Positions 19,020-27,414 of a stretch of 64,000 nt of DNA are shown here, in pieces. The position numbers and the translations under genes are program-made. Below the pieces are notes generated by a model. It saw only the letters and a program-made list of their open reading frames with translations, did not search any database and was not told where the DNA came from. The DNA comes from Burkholderiales bacterium (lineage in GTDB: Bacteria; Pseudomonadota; Gammaproteobacteria; Burkholderiales; Burkholderiaceae_C), in assembly GCA_016191525.1 (NCBI GenBank), contig JACPOK010000037.1:124001-188000 (forward strand), written 5' to 3'. The stretch's first letter is position 1. Each line of letters opens with the position of its first letter.

Positions 19020-20147
19020 CTATTGCCGTATCTGGCCGGCCTTGCTGATGATGGTCAGCTCCACGTAATGCGATCCGGTACGCGCGCCGGGCTTGAACGA
19101 GACGACATAGCCGCCAAGGTCGTATCGCTGCAGACCCTCCAGCGCCGTGACGAAGGCCTCCCGGCTGATGCGGGCTCCCGTCCGGCGCGCGGCTTCGACG
19201 ATGACCTTGGCATTGATGAAGCCTTCCATCATCGCGTAGCTGACCGTGCCGCCATCGTCGCTCTTCTTCTGCGGCGCCTCCTGCAGCTGCCTGACCAGGG
19301 CGCCGGACAGCTTGTAGGGGTTTGGCGTGACCTGTGCGATCGCGACACCCTGCATTTGTTCCTCGGACAGCCGCTTGGCCAGTTGCTCTATATCGGCCCC
19401 TGAATGCGCGAATATCTGGGCGTTGCCGCCAAGAACCCTGTAGTGCTCGACAAAGGCGCCGGTCGCCGCGGCGGATGCCACAACGATCACCACCTGCGGC
19501 GTGGCCTTCGCGACCGCCTGGGCTGCGCTGCCCGTCTTCACGGTGCCGGCGGGATAGCTTCCCGCCGCCACGATGGCGGCGCCGGCGTCGCGGGCGACCT
19601 GTTCCGTCACGCTCAGCACGAGCCTTCCCGCGGGCCCGTCCTCATGCACGACCGCCAGCCGCTTCACTCCCACCGTCGCCACATGCTCGATGATCTTGCT
19701 GATCTCGTCCTTCAGCGATGCCCTGACGTTGTAGAGCCATGGCGTCTCGGGGCGAATGTCTCCCGCGCGGTAGCCGACCAGCGCGAGCCGCTCCCTGTCA
19801 AGCAGCCCGGAGGTCACAAGATTGGTGATCCCCTGCGATCCGAAGTAGCCCGCCAGCAGCAGCGGCCGGTGTTCCTGCAGCAGACTTTGCGTAACCGCCG
19901 CGGTTTCCTCGGCCCGACCGCCGTCGTCCTTTCGCACAAGCAGGAAGGTGTGGCCATTGACGCCGCCGGCCTTGTTGATCTGGTCGAAACAAAGCTGCAT
20001 GCCGGCGGAGTAGGCGCGGCCCTGCGCCGCCTCCAGGCCTGTGAGCGGGGCGACCTGCCCGATCACGATCTGGCCCGCGGCCGCGGCGCCCACGTAGATT
20101 CCCAGGCCCAGAGCCAGTGCCCCGCGCCATATGCGTTGAATGCCCAT
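19020..20147 (-). CDS. Periplasmic HAAT substrate-binding protein (LivK-like), no adjacent permease
   Basis: This is a Peripla_BP_6/LivK-type receptor of 375 residues with signal peptide MGIQRIWRGALALGLGIYVG and mature start near GQIVIGQVAPLTG. ACGGAGGA about 5 bases before the ATG at 20147 decides this start; an in-frame extension to 20177 is rejected. It follows a Bug receptor gene by 57 bp in the same direction, a pairing of two unrelated receptor families in one unit. No permease or ATPase is adjacent, so it would use an importer encoded elsewhere (for example the livHMGF set at 39633-42992) or act in sensing. Confidence 0.88.
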   Translation of the reverse strand: MGIQRIWRGALALGLGIYVGAAAAGQIVIGQVAPLTGLEAAQGRAYSAGMQLCFDQINKAGGVNGHTFLLVRKDDGGRAEETAAVTQSLLQEHRPLLLAGYFGSQGITNLVTSGLLDRERLALVGYRAGDIRPETPWLYNVRASLKDEISKIIEHVATVGVKRLAVVHEDGPAGRLVLSVTEQVARDAGAAIVAAGSYPAGTVKTGSAAQAVAKATPQVVIVVASAAATGAFVEHYRVLGGNAQIFAHSGADIEQLAKRLSEEQMQGVAIAQVTPNPYKLSGALVRQLQEAPQKKSDDGGTVSYAMMEGFINAKVIVEAARRTGARISREAFVTALEGLQRYDLGGYVVSFKPGARTGSHYVELTIISKAGQIRQ

Positions 20148-20204
20148 TGCATCCTCCGTCAGTTCAAGAAGGTTCACTGGGCCGAACGCCGGCCTTGGGG
20201 CGGC

Positions 20205-21170
20205 TCAGTCGAGCTTGATGTTCTTCGCCTTGATCAGGGTGCCCATGAATTGCGCCTCGCGCTTGATGGCCGCGGCGGTTTCGACCGGCGTCGGGCTGAT
20301 CGGGTCGTTGCCAGCCTCGTCGATGTAGCGCTGCATTTCCGGCGTCTTGGTGATCGCGGTGATGGTGGAATACAGGCGTTGAACGATGGCGGGTGGCGTC
20401 GATTTTGGCACCCAGACACCGACCCAGGTAAAGACTTCCAGCCCCGGATAGATCTCGGCCAGGGTCGGCACGTCGGGCAGCACGCTGCTGCGCTTGCTGC
20501 CGGTATAGGCGAGGGCGCGGACGCGGCCGGCCTTGATGTGGGGCAGCGCGGACACGGGCGGCTCCCATCCCACCATAACCTGCCCGCCGATGACATCGAC
20601 CAAGGCGCCTTGCTTGTAGGGGATGTGAAGCATGTCCACGCCCGCAGCGTCCTGCAAGAGCTCAAGCCCCAGGTGCGACGTGGTGCCGGGGCCGTAGGAG
20701 GCAAAGGTCACCTTGCCCGGCTTGCTCTTGGCCATGATGATCAGGTCACGCAAAGACTTCACCGGAACATCCTTGTTGACGACAAGGAAAGAGCCGCCGC
20801 GGAAGATCTGCGTTACGGGGATGAAATCCTTCTCGGGGTTGTACGGCAGCCTCGACAACAGGAAAGGCGCCATCGTGAAAGGGTTGCCCGTTGAAAAAAG
20901 GATGGTGTAGCCATCGCCAGGCGCCTTGGCGACCGCATCAACCCCGAGCGTCGAAAGCGCACCGGGCTTGTTCTCCACCACGACGGGGACTTTCAGGGCC
21001 TTGGATAGCTTGTCTGCATACAGCCGGGAGAACGCATCGGAACCCACCCCCGCCGGCGTCGGCGTGACGATCCTGATCGGCTTGGATGGCCAAGAATCCT
21101 TCTGGCCATACGCAGGCAGTATCGCCAGCCAGGCTGCGCAAAGTGCCACAAATATTCTAAAGTACGTCAT
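20205..21170 (-). CDS. Bug family periplasmic receptor
   Basis: This is a 321-residue Bug/TctC-type receptor with a signal peptide ending LPAYG-Q and the motif RIVTPTPAGVGSDAFSRLYA. A GGAGA site precedes the ATG at 21170; a longer in-frame reading to 21455 would run over the operator at 21234-21271 and is rejected. It is close in sequence to the Bug protein at 23662-24654. Both share LLQDAAG, IPYKQ and GGQVMVGWEPP, which argues for local duplication. No TctA/TctB carrier lies nearby. It heads a two-gene unit with the LivK-like receptor, behind a paired LysR site 64 bp upstream. Confidence 0.92.
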   Translation of the reverse strand: MTYFRIFVALCAAWLAILPAYGQKDSWPSKPIRIVTPTPAGVGSDAFSRLYADKLSKALKVPVVVENKPGALSTLGVDAVAKAPGDGYTILFSTGNPFTMAPFLLSRLPYNPEKDFIPVTQIFRGGSFLVVNKDVPVKSLRDLIIMAKSKPGKVTFASYGPGTTSHLGLELLQDAAGVDMLHIPYKQGALVDVIGGQVMVGWEPPVSALPHIKAGRVRALAYTGSKRSSVLPDVPTLAEIYPGLEVFTWVGVWVPKSTPPAIVQRLYSTITAITKTPEMQRYIDEAGNDPISPTPVETAAAIKREAQFMGTLIKAKNIKLD

Positions 21171-21233
21171 GTTTGTCTCCTGCGGGGGGTTGTGCTGTTT
21201 CCGGATGTTAAAAACTGGCGGGTGAAAGCGCCA

Positions 21234-21271
21234 ATACTGGTTGTGCATCGAAGCCCATACTTGTCGGGTAT
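21234..21271 (-). promoter_or_regulatory. Paired BenM/CatM-type LysR operator upstream of a Bug/LivK receptor unit
   Basis: The proximal dyad ATACTGGTTGTGCAT (21234-21248) matches 7 of 8 consensus bases. The distal dyad ATACTTGTCGGGTAT (21257-21271) is perfect and is flanked by C and G, giving CATAC-N7-GTATG. Start-to-start spacing is 23 bp, and the proximal site begins 64 bp before the Bug ATG at 21170. This is exactly the same offset as the operator before the GlcG/HbpS gene at 37111. Confidence 0.68.
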
Positions 21272-21333
21272 GGATGCGCGGCTTTATACGTAGGAACTGG
21301 GATGGTTCGTGGCGCCATGCCAGCAGGTAGCGC

Positions 21334-22512
21334 TCAGGCGCGGGATGGCCGCCGCGGATAGCCGATGTTGGTGAATCCGGGGACGACCACTTCGGCGGGG
21401 CGGTTGTTGCTTTCGCACAGCGCGTCGACGATGTAGGGCGCGACGGAGTTGGCAAGCTGCTGCATCGGGTCCTCCATCACGAAACGCAGGCGCGTCATGA
21501 CGGCGCGCCGATCATCGGCCGACTGCACGGCCGGCATTTCGCTGATCGTTTGCGTGGTTTCGTCGATGACGGGGCCGCTCTTGATCATCGGCGTGAAGGA
21601 CGGAAAGCCCTTGTACATCTCGCGGCCGACTTCAACGGTGCACCGGGTGCTGAACCAGATCTTGCGGAACTGGAACTCGAGCGCGGTGCATTTGGTCTCG
21701 TCTTTCAGGTCGTCCAGCGCCAGCGTCGGCGCGTGCGCGGCAAGATAAAGCCGGTCCGGCGCCAGCTTCTGGCCGGAGGCCTGCCACAGCAGGTGGCACA
21801 TGGTGTTGGTTGCCCAGGTCAGGCCCGCCGTGGGCCGGCCGGCGCGGCCGCTGACGATCACCATCATGCGTTGCCAGTCAAGGCCCTGCTCCCGCAACCA
21901 GCGGATGATGCGGTACCCGATATCGAGAAAGACCAGCCCGAAGGTCCCGGCCATCATGTCGTTCATGGGCACCGGAATATCCGGCGAATCGACCGGCTCG
22001 AGGAAGTGCTCGCGCAGATGGTCGAAGGTGAAGAGAGTGTGATCCTTCAAACCGCGCTGGATGTAGTCCTGCGTCACCGCGCAGCTGTACTCGACCATGT
22101 CGGTGATCTTTTCCTCCATGCCGGCCCAGGCTTCCACGGCGACCGTCTCACGCCAGTACGCTTCGGTGTTGATCTCGCGCACTTTAACGATCTGGTCCAG
22201 GATGCGATGCGCGTGCGCTTCCCAAGCCGGTTCGCCGAGTTCTCGCATGCGCGTCAGAAACGGCACGGCGATGCCGAGATGGGAGATGGCCGTGAGCTCG
22301 ACGAACCCGCGTGTGGAATTGCGAAAGCTCTCCATCAGCGGTGGGCGCCCCGAGCCCGGGAATATGACCAGGTCGCTGCCAGTGGCCACTAACAGGGGAT
22401 CGTCGGACGCGACGCGCGCCCGCAAGGCGTTCAGATCCCCGCCGATGCTGCCGATGTCGGGCGTGAAAATCGAATACAGGGTCTTGAACTCGGGATGCGG
22501 GATATAGGCCAT
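21334..22512 (-). CDS. Unrecognised conserved-looking protein in a catabolic operon
   Basis: This is a 392-residue soluble protein that I do not recognise. It has no signal peptide, no lipobox and no convincing membrane helix. Codon use and composition match its neighbours, and the reading frame is long with a clean 18-bp gap from the upstream EAR-propeller gene, so it is real. Visible traits are a run of Trp, His and Met-rich segments (for example HLLWQASGQKLAPDRLYLAAH), several Cys, and conserved-looking Gly/Pro turns such as LVIFPGSGRPPLMES. It is the last gene of the aldolase-amidohydrolase-Bug-EAR operon. It could be an enzyme working with the propeller protein; no function is assigned. 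Confidence 0.75.
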   Translation of the reverse strand: MAYIPHPEFKTLYSIFTPDIGSIGGDLNALRARVASDDPLLVATGSDLVIFPGSGRPPLMESFRNSTRGFVELTAISHLGIAVPFLTRMRELGEPAWEAHAHRILDQIVKVREINTEAYWRETVAVEAWAGMEEKITDMVEYSCAVTQDYIQRGLKDHTLFTFDHLREHFLEPVDSPDIPVPMNDMMAGTFGLVFLDIGYRIIRWLREQGLDWQRMMVIVSGRAGRPTAGLTWATNTMCHLLWQASGQKLAPDRLYLAAHAPTLALDDLKDETKCTALEFQFRKIWFSTRCTVEVGREMYKGFPSFTPMIKSGPVIDETTQTISEMPAVQSADDRRAVMTRLRFVMEDPMQQLANSVAPYIVDALCESNNRPAEVVVPGFTNIGYPRRPSRA

Positions 22513-22530
22513 GGTGCGGATTCCCTCTGC

Positions 22531-23649
22531 TCAATCGTTGAAGCGATAGACCACCGAGTCCTGGCGGAAGCGCAGTTCGGGGTTCATATTGTTGCTGACT
22601 GCAACATAGGTCTGGCCGCCGGCGCTGAAAGCCGCCGCTCCAGTGCCGCCGAAGGTGGGGAACTCCTGCACCAGCGTGAGCTGGCCGCCGTCGAAGCGGT
22701 ACAGCTGCGAATTCAGGTCGACCGTCGGCGTCGGGGGCGTGCCGCGGATGAAGTTGACGCGCACCACGTACAGGCCCTTGGCCGTGCGCACCTGCGCAAG
22801 CTCCCGGCCGCCGGTGCCCTCCAGTGTCTGAGCCAGTTCGAAGCGCTCGCCGCTCCAGCGGTACAGCTGCGAGTCGCTCAGGATGTTGAGGAACACCAGG
22901 TACGCGCCGCCGTCGTCTTCGAAGAAGCTGAAGGCCCGTCCGCCTTTTTCGGCAAGCTCCTGGAAAGGGGCGAAACGGCTGCCGTCCCAGCGGTAGATGC
23001 GTGAGCCGTCGACATGGTCGGCATAGGCCAGGAAGCGCTGGCCGGCCAGCTCGAAATAGGCGCAGCTGTAGCCCCAGCGGCCTTCCAGGTCCTGGAACGG
23101 GACGAAGCGTTCGCCGTTCCACTCGAAGATCATGGAGGTCCGCGGATGGCGCACCACGATCTTGTCGTTGGTCACGCCCTGCGAGAGCGCGAGGAAATGC
23201 CGCCCGTCGAAGCTGAAGTAGTGCCAGTGCTTGGACACCACGCCTTCCATCGCCTGGAACTGCGCCCATTCGCTGCCGTCCCACTTGTAGATTTTCGAGA
23301 CGCTGTTCTCATCGTAAGGGCCGCTGCCGGTGCGCGCGGAGGAGATGGCCAGGAACTCGGCGCTGCCGATCCTGAAGTATTCGAAGCATTCGGCGCCGGT
23401 GGTCGGCAGGCGAGCATCTTCGACAAAGCGGCCGCCTTCCCAGCGGTAGATCGGCGAGTCGATGTCGGCGTTGCCCGAGTGCATGCCGGGCTTGTGTCCG
23501 GGCACATCCAGCGCGAACTGGGGCACGGCCAGGTATTGCTGGCCGTTGCGCTGGAAGGCAAGCACCGAACGGCCACCGGAAGTGGGTAGGCGCTGGTGTT
23601 CGGTGAGGAAGGGGCGGGTGTCGGCGGTGGTGGGCATGGAATCTCTCAT
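22531..23649 (-). CDS. Seven-repeat EAR (EPTP) beta-propeller protein
   Basis: This is a 372-residue protein built entirely of seven tandem repeats of 44-60 residues, each ending in a signature like IYRWDGSRF. The repeat ends are near residues 75, 128, 182, 226, 270, 324 and 370. Each repeat starts with a FQ-L-GG-type strand and contains Y/F-L-A. This matches the epilepsy-associated repeat (EAR/EPTP), best known from animal LGI1, whose seven copies form a beta-propeller. No signal peptide is visible, so it is probably cytoplasmic. The start could be the first codon or M5. It lies 12 bp after a Bug gene and 18 bp before the unknown gene in the LysR-linked operon. Its role may be binding or scaffolding; catalysis is not evident. 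Confidence 0.85.
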   Translation of the reverse strand: MRDSMPTTADTRPFLTEHQRLPTSGGRSVLAFQRNGQQYLAVPQFALDVPGHKPGMHSGNADIDSPIYRWEGGRFVEDARLPTTGAECFEYFRIGSAEFLAISSARTGSGPYDENSVSKIYKWDGSEWAQFQAMEGVVSKHWHYFSFDGRHFLALSQGVTNDKIVVRHPRTSMIFEWNGERFVPFQDLEGRWGYSCAYFELAGQRFLAYADHVDGSRIYRWDGSRFAPFQELAEKGGRAFSFFEDDGGAYLVFLNILSDSQLYRWSGERFELAQTLEGTGGRELAQVRTAKGLYVVRVNFIRGTPPTPTVDLNSQLYRFDGGQLTLVQEFPTFGGTGAAAFSAGGQTYVAVSNNMNPELRFRQDSVVYRFND

Positions 23650-23661
23650 TTTCTTTAAGGC

Positions 23662-24654
23662 TCAGTCGAGCGTGATGTTCTTGGCCTTGACCAGGCGGGT
23701 GGTCATCTCCAGCTCGCGCTGGATGGCGGCGGCCATTTCCGCCTGCGTAACGTTTTTGGGTTCGGCGCCGGAGTCGGCCAGAATCTTGAGCAAGACCGGG
23801 TCCTTATTGACGGCGCCGACGGCATCTTGGAGGCGCTTGACGATGGGCGCGGGCGTCCCGGCGGGCGTCCACAGGCCGACCCAGGTCGGAATCATGTCAA
23901 AGCCCGGCACGATCTCGGCCGCATTGGGCACGTCGGGCAAGGCCGCGCTGCGGCGCTCGCCGACAAAGGCCAGCGCCTTGACCTTGCCCGACCGGATACC
24001 CGGCACGGCGGAGGCCGGCGGCTCCCATCCGACCATCACCTGCCCACCCATCAGGTCGGGCATTGCGCTCTGCTTGTACGGTATCTGGAGCATTTCCATG
24101 CCCGCGGCGTCCTGCAGCAGCTCCATGCCCAGGCGGGCGGTGCTGGCCCCGCCGTAGGAGGCGTAGCTGAGGTAGCGCGGCCGTTGCCTGGCGATCGCGA
24201 TCAGGTCCTTCAAGCTGTTGCCGGGAAAGGTGCTGCCGGCAATGATGAACGAGCCGCTGTGGTACAGCTGGGTGACCGCGACAAGATTTTGCGCCGGGCT
24301 GGACGGCATTTTTGGCAAGAGCTCGGCCGGGGTCGTGAAAGGGCGGCTGACGGAAATCAGCAGCGTCAAGCCGTTGGGCGGCGACTTGGCAACCGCGTCC
24401 ATGCCGAGCATGCCCGAGGCGCCCGGACGATTCTCGACAATGATTGCGGTATTGAGTTCCCTGCCCAAACGTTCGGCGTAGACGCGCGCGAAGAGGTCCG
24501 TGCCGACGCCGACAGGTGTGGGCGTCACGATCTTGATCGACGCGCCCGCCGGCCAAGCAGGCTGGGCTGCGCTCCAGAGCGGTTGGCACAAAGCGGCACA
24601 GGCGCAAAGGACCAGCGTGTAGCGGCGGCTCACCATGTTTTCCATGTGCGCCAT
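23662..24654 (-). CDS. Bug family periplasmic receptor
   Basis: This is a 330-residue Bug/TctC-type receptor. The signal peptide ends near WSAAQ, followed by SIKIVTPTPVGVGTDLFARVYA. It is paralogous to the Bug protein at 20205-21170, with LGMELLQDAAG, IPYKQ, GGQVMVGWEPP and LPDVPNAAEIVPG in the same places. Three nearby ATGs (codons 1, 4 and 7) leave the exact start open. It sits between the amidohydrolase and the EAR-propeller gene, 12-23 bp from each, so it is part of that operon. Ligand: an unknown carboxylate, probably shared with the paralogue. Confidence 0.9.
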   Translation of the reverse strand: MAHMENMVSRRYTLVLCACAALCQPLWSAAQPAWPAGASIKIVTPTPVGVGTDLFARVYAERLGRELNTAIIVENRPGASGMLGMDAVAKSPPNGLTLLISVSRPFTTPAELLPKMPSSPAQNLVAVTQLYHSGSFIIAGSTFPGNSLKDLIAIARQRPRYLSYASYGGASTARLGMELLQDAAGMEMLQIPYKQSAMPDLMGGQVMVGWEPPASAVPGIRSGKVKALAFVGERRSAALPDVPNAAEIVPGFDMIPTWVGLWTPAGTPAPIVKRLQDAVGAVNKDPVLLKILADSGAEPKNVTQAEMAAAIQRELEMTTRLVKAKNITLD

Positions 24655-24677
24655 TGCCTGGTACTTCTTTCTGCGGG

Positions 24678-25562
24678 CTACTGGCCAAAGCCGAACAGGC
24701 GCGCCGGGTTGCCCGACAGGATGCGCTGCTGCGCGTCCGCTTCCGGAATCCAGTCCGCCAGCAGGTTGAGCAACTCACCAGTGTCGCGCCCGCCGTTGGG
24801 AATGTGCGGCCAGTCGCTGCCCCAGATCACGCGGTCGGGAAGCTCCTGCACGATGGCCCGGGCCAGCGGCCGCAGCTTTTCGTAGTTGCCGTCCTTGGCC
24901 AAGCGGTAGGGGCCGGAGAGCTTCATCCAGCCGCGGCCGCTCTTGAGCGCGGACAGGAGCCGATCAAAGTCCTCGCGGGTCAGGCCGTCGCTCTCGAGCA
25001 TGTAGCCCATGTGGTCGATGACGAAGTCCACGTCCAGGTGGCCTAGGAACGGGATGAGGTCGCGCACAATCTTTCCCGGGGTGTAGAACTGCAGGTGCCA
25101 GCCCAGGGCTTTGACGCGTTTCGCGCTGCGCTCGATGTACTGGACGATCTGCGCGGTGGGCAGTCCGGCGCGCAGGAAGAGGTCCAGGCGCAGGGCCCGC
25201 ACGCCACGGCGGTGCATGTCCTGCAGTTCCGCATCCGTGACCGTTTCGTCGACCATCGCCACGCCCCGTGCGCGATCGCGGGCCTTGTCCAGTGCATCCA
25301 GCAGGCAGCGGTTGTCGGTGCCGTAGAAGCTGGACTGGACAATGGCGTAGTGGGCCAGGCCCAGGAAGTCGGCCATCTGGTTCAGCTTGGTGAGGGGCCC
25401 GTCGGGCAGCGTGTAGTGCGGCTTGTCGACATGGGGGTACTTGTCTTCAGACTCGAACACGTGAACGTGCGAATCCCAGGCGCCGGCCGGAACCGTGAAG
25501 CTGGGCTTGGTGAGGGTGAAGGCGTCCCGCGTGGGCGTGGATGTCAGAACTTCGTTACTCAT
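24678..25562 (-). CDS. Amidohydrolase-2 family protein (2-pyrone-4,6-dicarboxylate lactonase-like)
   Basis: This is a 294-residue TIM-barrel hydrolase of the amidohydrolase_2 family. WDSHVHVF carries the HxH pair, IDHMGY a further His, and WGSDWPH the catalytic Asp. The closest characterised relatives by motif are 2-pyrone-4,6-dicarboxylate lactonase (LigI) and related lactonases. The ATG at 25562 is 4 bp after the aldolase stop; the in-frame TTG upstream lies inside the aldolase gene and is rejected. With an aldolase upstream, a lactone hydrolysis step leading to the aldol substrate is plausible (inference). Confidence 0.85.
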   Translation of the reverse strand: MSNEVLTSTPTRDAFTLTKPSFTVPAGAWDSHVHVFESEDKYPHVDKPHYTLPDGPLTKLNQMADFLGLAHYAIVQSSFYGTDNRCLLDALDKARDRARGVAMVDETVTDAELQDMHRRGVRALRLDLFLRAGLPTAQIVQYIERSAKRVKALGWHLQFYTPGKIVRDLIPFLGHLDVDFVIDHMGYMLESDGLTREDFDRLLSALKSGRGWMKLSGPYRLAKDGNYEKLRPLARAIVQELPDRVIWGSDWPHIPNGGRDTGELLNLLADWIPEADAQQRILSGNPARLFGFGQ

Positions 25563-25566
25563 GATG

Positions 25567-26385
25567 CTACTGATGGTTGATGGATTCAAGGGCCTGCTTG
25601 GCGCGGGCCTGCGCTATGGAAAGGAGCATGTCGGTGTCGATGCCGGTCATGAGAAAGGGCGCCGCGCCCTTGCGGATCAGCTCGGCTGAATAGGCCGCGT
25701 CGGCGATGCCGCCGATCATCAGCGGCTTGCCAGCCTTCTTGCCGGCCGCGATCGCTTCCTCATGGGCCTGGCGCACGCTGGCGTGCTGGTACTGGCCCGC
25801 GACACCCATCTCGGCCGTGAGGTCGTTGGTCCCTATGCCCAGCATGTCGACGCCCGGCACCGCGGCGATCTCTCCGATATTCCTGATGCCCACCGGGCTC
25901 TCGATCAGCACCTTGAGTATGGTTGACCGGTTCATGGCCTCGTTGAAGGCCGTGACGGGCATCTTCTGGTAGCCCACGTGCGGCAGCGTACCGATGGCGG
26001 AACGATGGCCCAAGGGCGGGAAGCGGCAAGCCTCCACCAGGTCTCGTGCCTGGGCGGCGGTTTCGACGCGCGGGGCCATGATGCCCATCGCGCCACCGTC
26101 GAGCAGGCGGCCGATGACGCCGTACTCACGCTCGGGGATCCGCACGAACGGCGTCAGGCCGATGTCGAGCGCGGTGGCGCAGATCTGGGTCGCAGCGTCA
26201 ATGGAAATCGAACTGTGCTCCAGGTCGATCCAGATCACGTCGTGGCCGCTGGCCTTGGCCAGCCGGGCGATGTCGGCGGTGCGGCTGCTCCGCACACCGA
26301 GCGCCAGCACCGGCAGGCCCGCCTTCAGCCGCTCAACGACATTGCCCGCTGAGCCGGGCACCAGTTCATTTTTGTTGTCTTGCAT
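25567..26385 (-). CDS. HpcH/HpaI family aldolase
   Basis: This is a 272-residue class II, divalent-metal pyruvate aldolase of the HpcH/HpaI family. The signature segments are WIDLEHSSIS (about 57-66), the Glu and Asp metal ligands in VLIESPVGIRNI and VDMLGIGTNDL, and the conserved Gly-rich turn near GGAMGIMAPRV. AGGAG five bases before the ATG at 26385 decides the start over a GTG at 26406. HpaI cleaves 4-hydroxy-2-oxoheptanedioate to pyruvate and succinic semialdehyde. This gene could supply that last step to the meta-cleavage operon at 27415-36522, which lacks its own aldolase. It is divergent from the LysR gene across a shared operator. Confidence 0.9.
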   Translation of the reverse strand: MQDNKNELVPGSAGNVVERLKAGLPVLALGVRSSRTADIARLAKASGHDVIWIDLEHSSISIDAATQICATALDIGLTPFVRIPEREYGVIGRLLDGGAMGIMAPRVETAAQARDLVEACRFPPLGHRSAIGTLPHVGYQKMPVTAFNEAMNRSTILKVLIESPVGIRNIGEIAAVPGVDMLGIGTNDLTAEMGVAGQYQHASVRQAHEEAIAAGKKAGKPLMIGGIADAAYSAELIRKGAAPFLMTGIDTDMLLSIAQARAKQALESINHQ

Positions 26386-26468
26386 TTTTCTCCTCTGTGG
26401 CCGCACGGCCGCCGGGATTGTTCGCCATTTGATGGAGGAATCGTAGAGAATCGGCGCTATATTCGGAA

Positions 26469-26506
26469 ATACTCAATCTGGATAGATTCCCATATGCTGG
26501 AGGTAT
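26469..26506. promoter_or_regulatory. Paired BenM/CatM-type LysR operator in the LysR/aldolase divergent promoter
   Basis: Two dyads, each matching 7 of 8 bases of ATAC-N7-GTAT, are present: ATACTCAATCTGGAT at 26469-26483 and ATATGCTGGAGGTAT at 26492-26506. They start 23 bp apart. The second overlaps the GGAGG ribosome-binding site of the LysR gene (26499-26503), so binding would block its own expression while the first lies 84 bp before the aldolase ATG. This is the arrangement expected of a self-repressing LysR activator. A further inverted repeat AATCT-N4-AGATT occupies 26475-26488. Confidence 0.6.
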
Positions 26507-26507
26507 C

Positions 26508-27413
26508 ATGGAGCTTCGTCACCTGCGCTATTTCGTGGCGGTCGCCGAGGAGCTGAACTTCACCCGGGCAGCGGAGCGGCTGTACATGGCGCAGCCCCCC
26601 TTGAGCACCCAGATCCGGGGTCTGGAAGAAGAGCTGGGCGTGCAGCTGCTGGAGCGCGACAAGCGTCGGGTCCACCTCACCCAGGCGGGCCGGCATTTCC
26701 TGGACCGTGCACGCACCATCCTGGCCTCGGTCCAGTCGGCGCGCGATGAAGTCAAGAGCGCGGCCTCCGGCGAGGTCGGCAGGTTGTCCATGGCCTTTAC
26801 GGCATCGTCGATGCTCACGTCCGCCCTGCCCGCGACGATCAGGAAGTACCGGGCGGCCTACCCGTCTGTCGTGCTGAATCTGGCCGAGATGACTTCCATG
26901 CACCAGCTGGATGCGATTCATCACCGCTCGCTTGACCTGGGCGTGCTGCGCAAGCCGAACATCGGCATCCCCACGGGCGTGACGATCGAGGAGTGGTATT
27001 CGGCGCCGCTCATCGCCGCCATGCCGGAGCAGCACGTGCTCACCACGGGCAAGGGCATCTACATCAAGGAACTCAAGGACGTGCCGCTCATCGTGTATCC
27101 GCGCGACTCGGGCATAGGCTTGTACTGGAAGGTCCTGGACCTGTGTTCCCGCTCCGGCTTCCGCCCGGCGGTGATGCAAGAGGCCCGCGATGCCTCTACC
27201 ATGATCGGCCTGGTCTCCTCGGGCTCGGGCGTGGCGATCGTCCCGAACGACACCCAGTGCATCCAGCTGCCGGGCGTCCTGTACAGCCAGATCCTCGACA
27301 AGGATGCCGTGTCCAGCCTTTACCTGTGTTATCGCGATGGGGACAGCAACCCGCACCTGGAGACGCTGCTGCGAATCCTGCGCTCCACGATCAACGCGCG
27401 CAAGGCGAAGTAG
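26508..27413 (+). CDS. LysR family transcriptional regulator (BenM/CatM-like)
   Basis: This is a 301-residue LysR-type regulator of normal length. The winged helix-turn-helix is at residues 1-60 (MELRHLRYFVAVAEELNFTRAAERL, then QPPLSTQIRGLEEELGVQLLER), a linker helix follows, and the effector-binding domain runs from about residue 90 to the end. The N-terminus is of the BenM/CatM/CatR type that controls aromatic catabolism and binds ATAC-N7-GTAT. Paired copies of that site lie in its own promoter and before five other units between 18976 and 38316. It is therefore proposed as the local master regulator (inference). GGAGG precedes the ATG by 4 bases. It converges with the TauE gene with one base between stops. 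Confidence 0.93.
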   Translation: MELRHLRYFVAVAEELNFTRAAERLYMAQPPLSTQIRGLEEELGVQLLERDKRRVHLTQAGRHFLDRARTILASVQSARDEVKSAASGEVGRLSMAFTASSMLTSALPATIRKYRAAYPSVVLNLAEMTSMHQLDAIHHRSLDLGVLRKPNIGIPTGVTIEEWYSAPLIAAMPEQHVLTTGKGIYIKELKDVPLIVYPRDSGIGLYWKVLDLCSRSGFRPAVMQEARDASTMIGLVSSGSGVAIVPNDTQCIQLPGVLYSQILDKDAVSSLYLCYRDGDSNPHLETLLRILRSTINARKAK

Positions 27414-27414
27414 G

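Noticed and set aside
21171-21455. In-frame upstream extension of the Bug gene ending at 21455
   Set aside because: It crosses the LysR operator and the end of the 392-residue gene, and the signal peptide begins at 21170.
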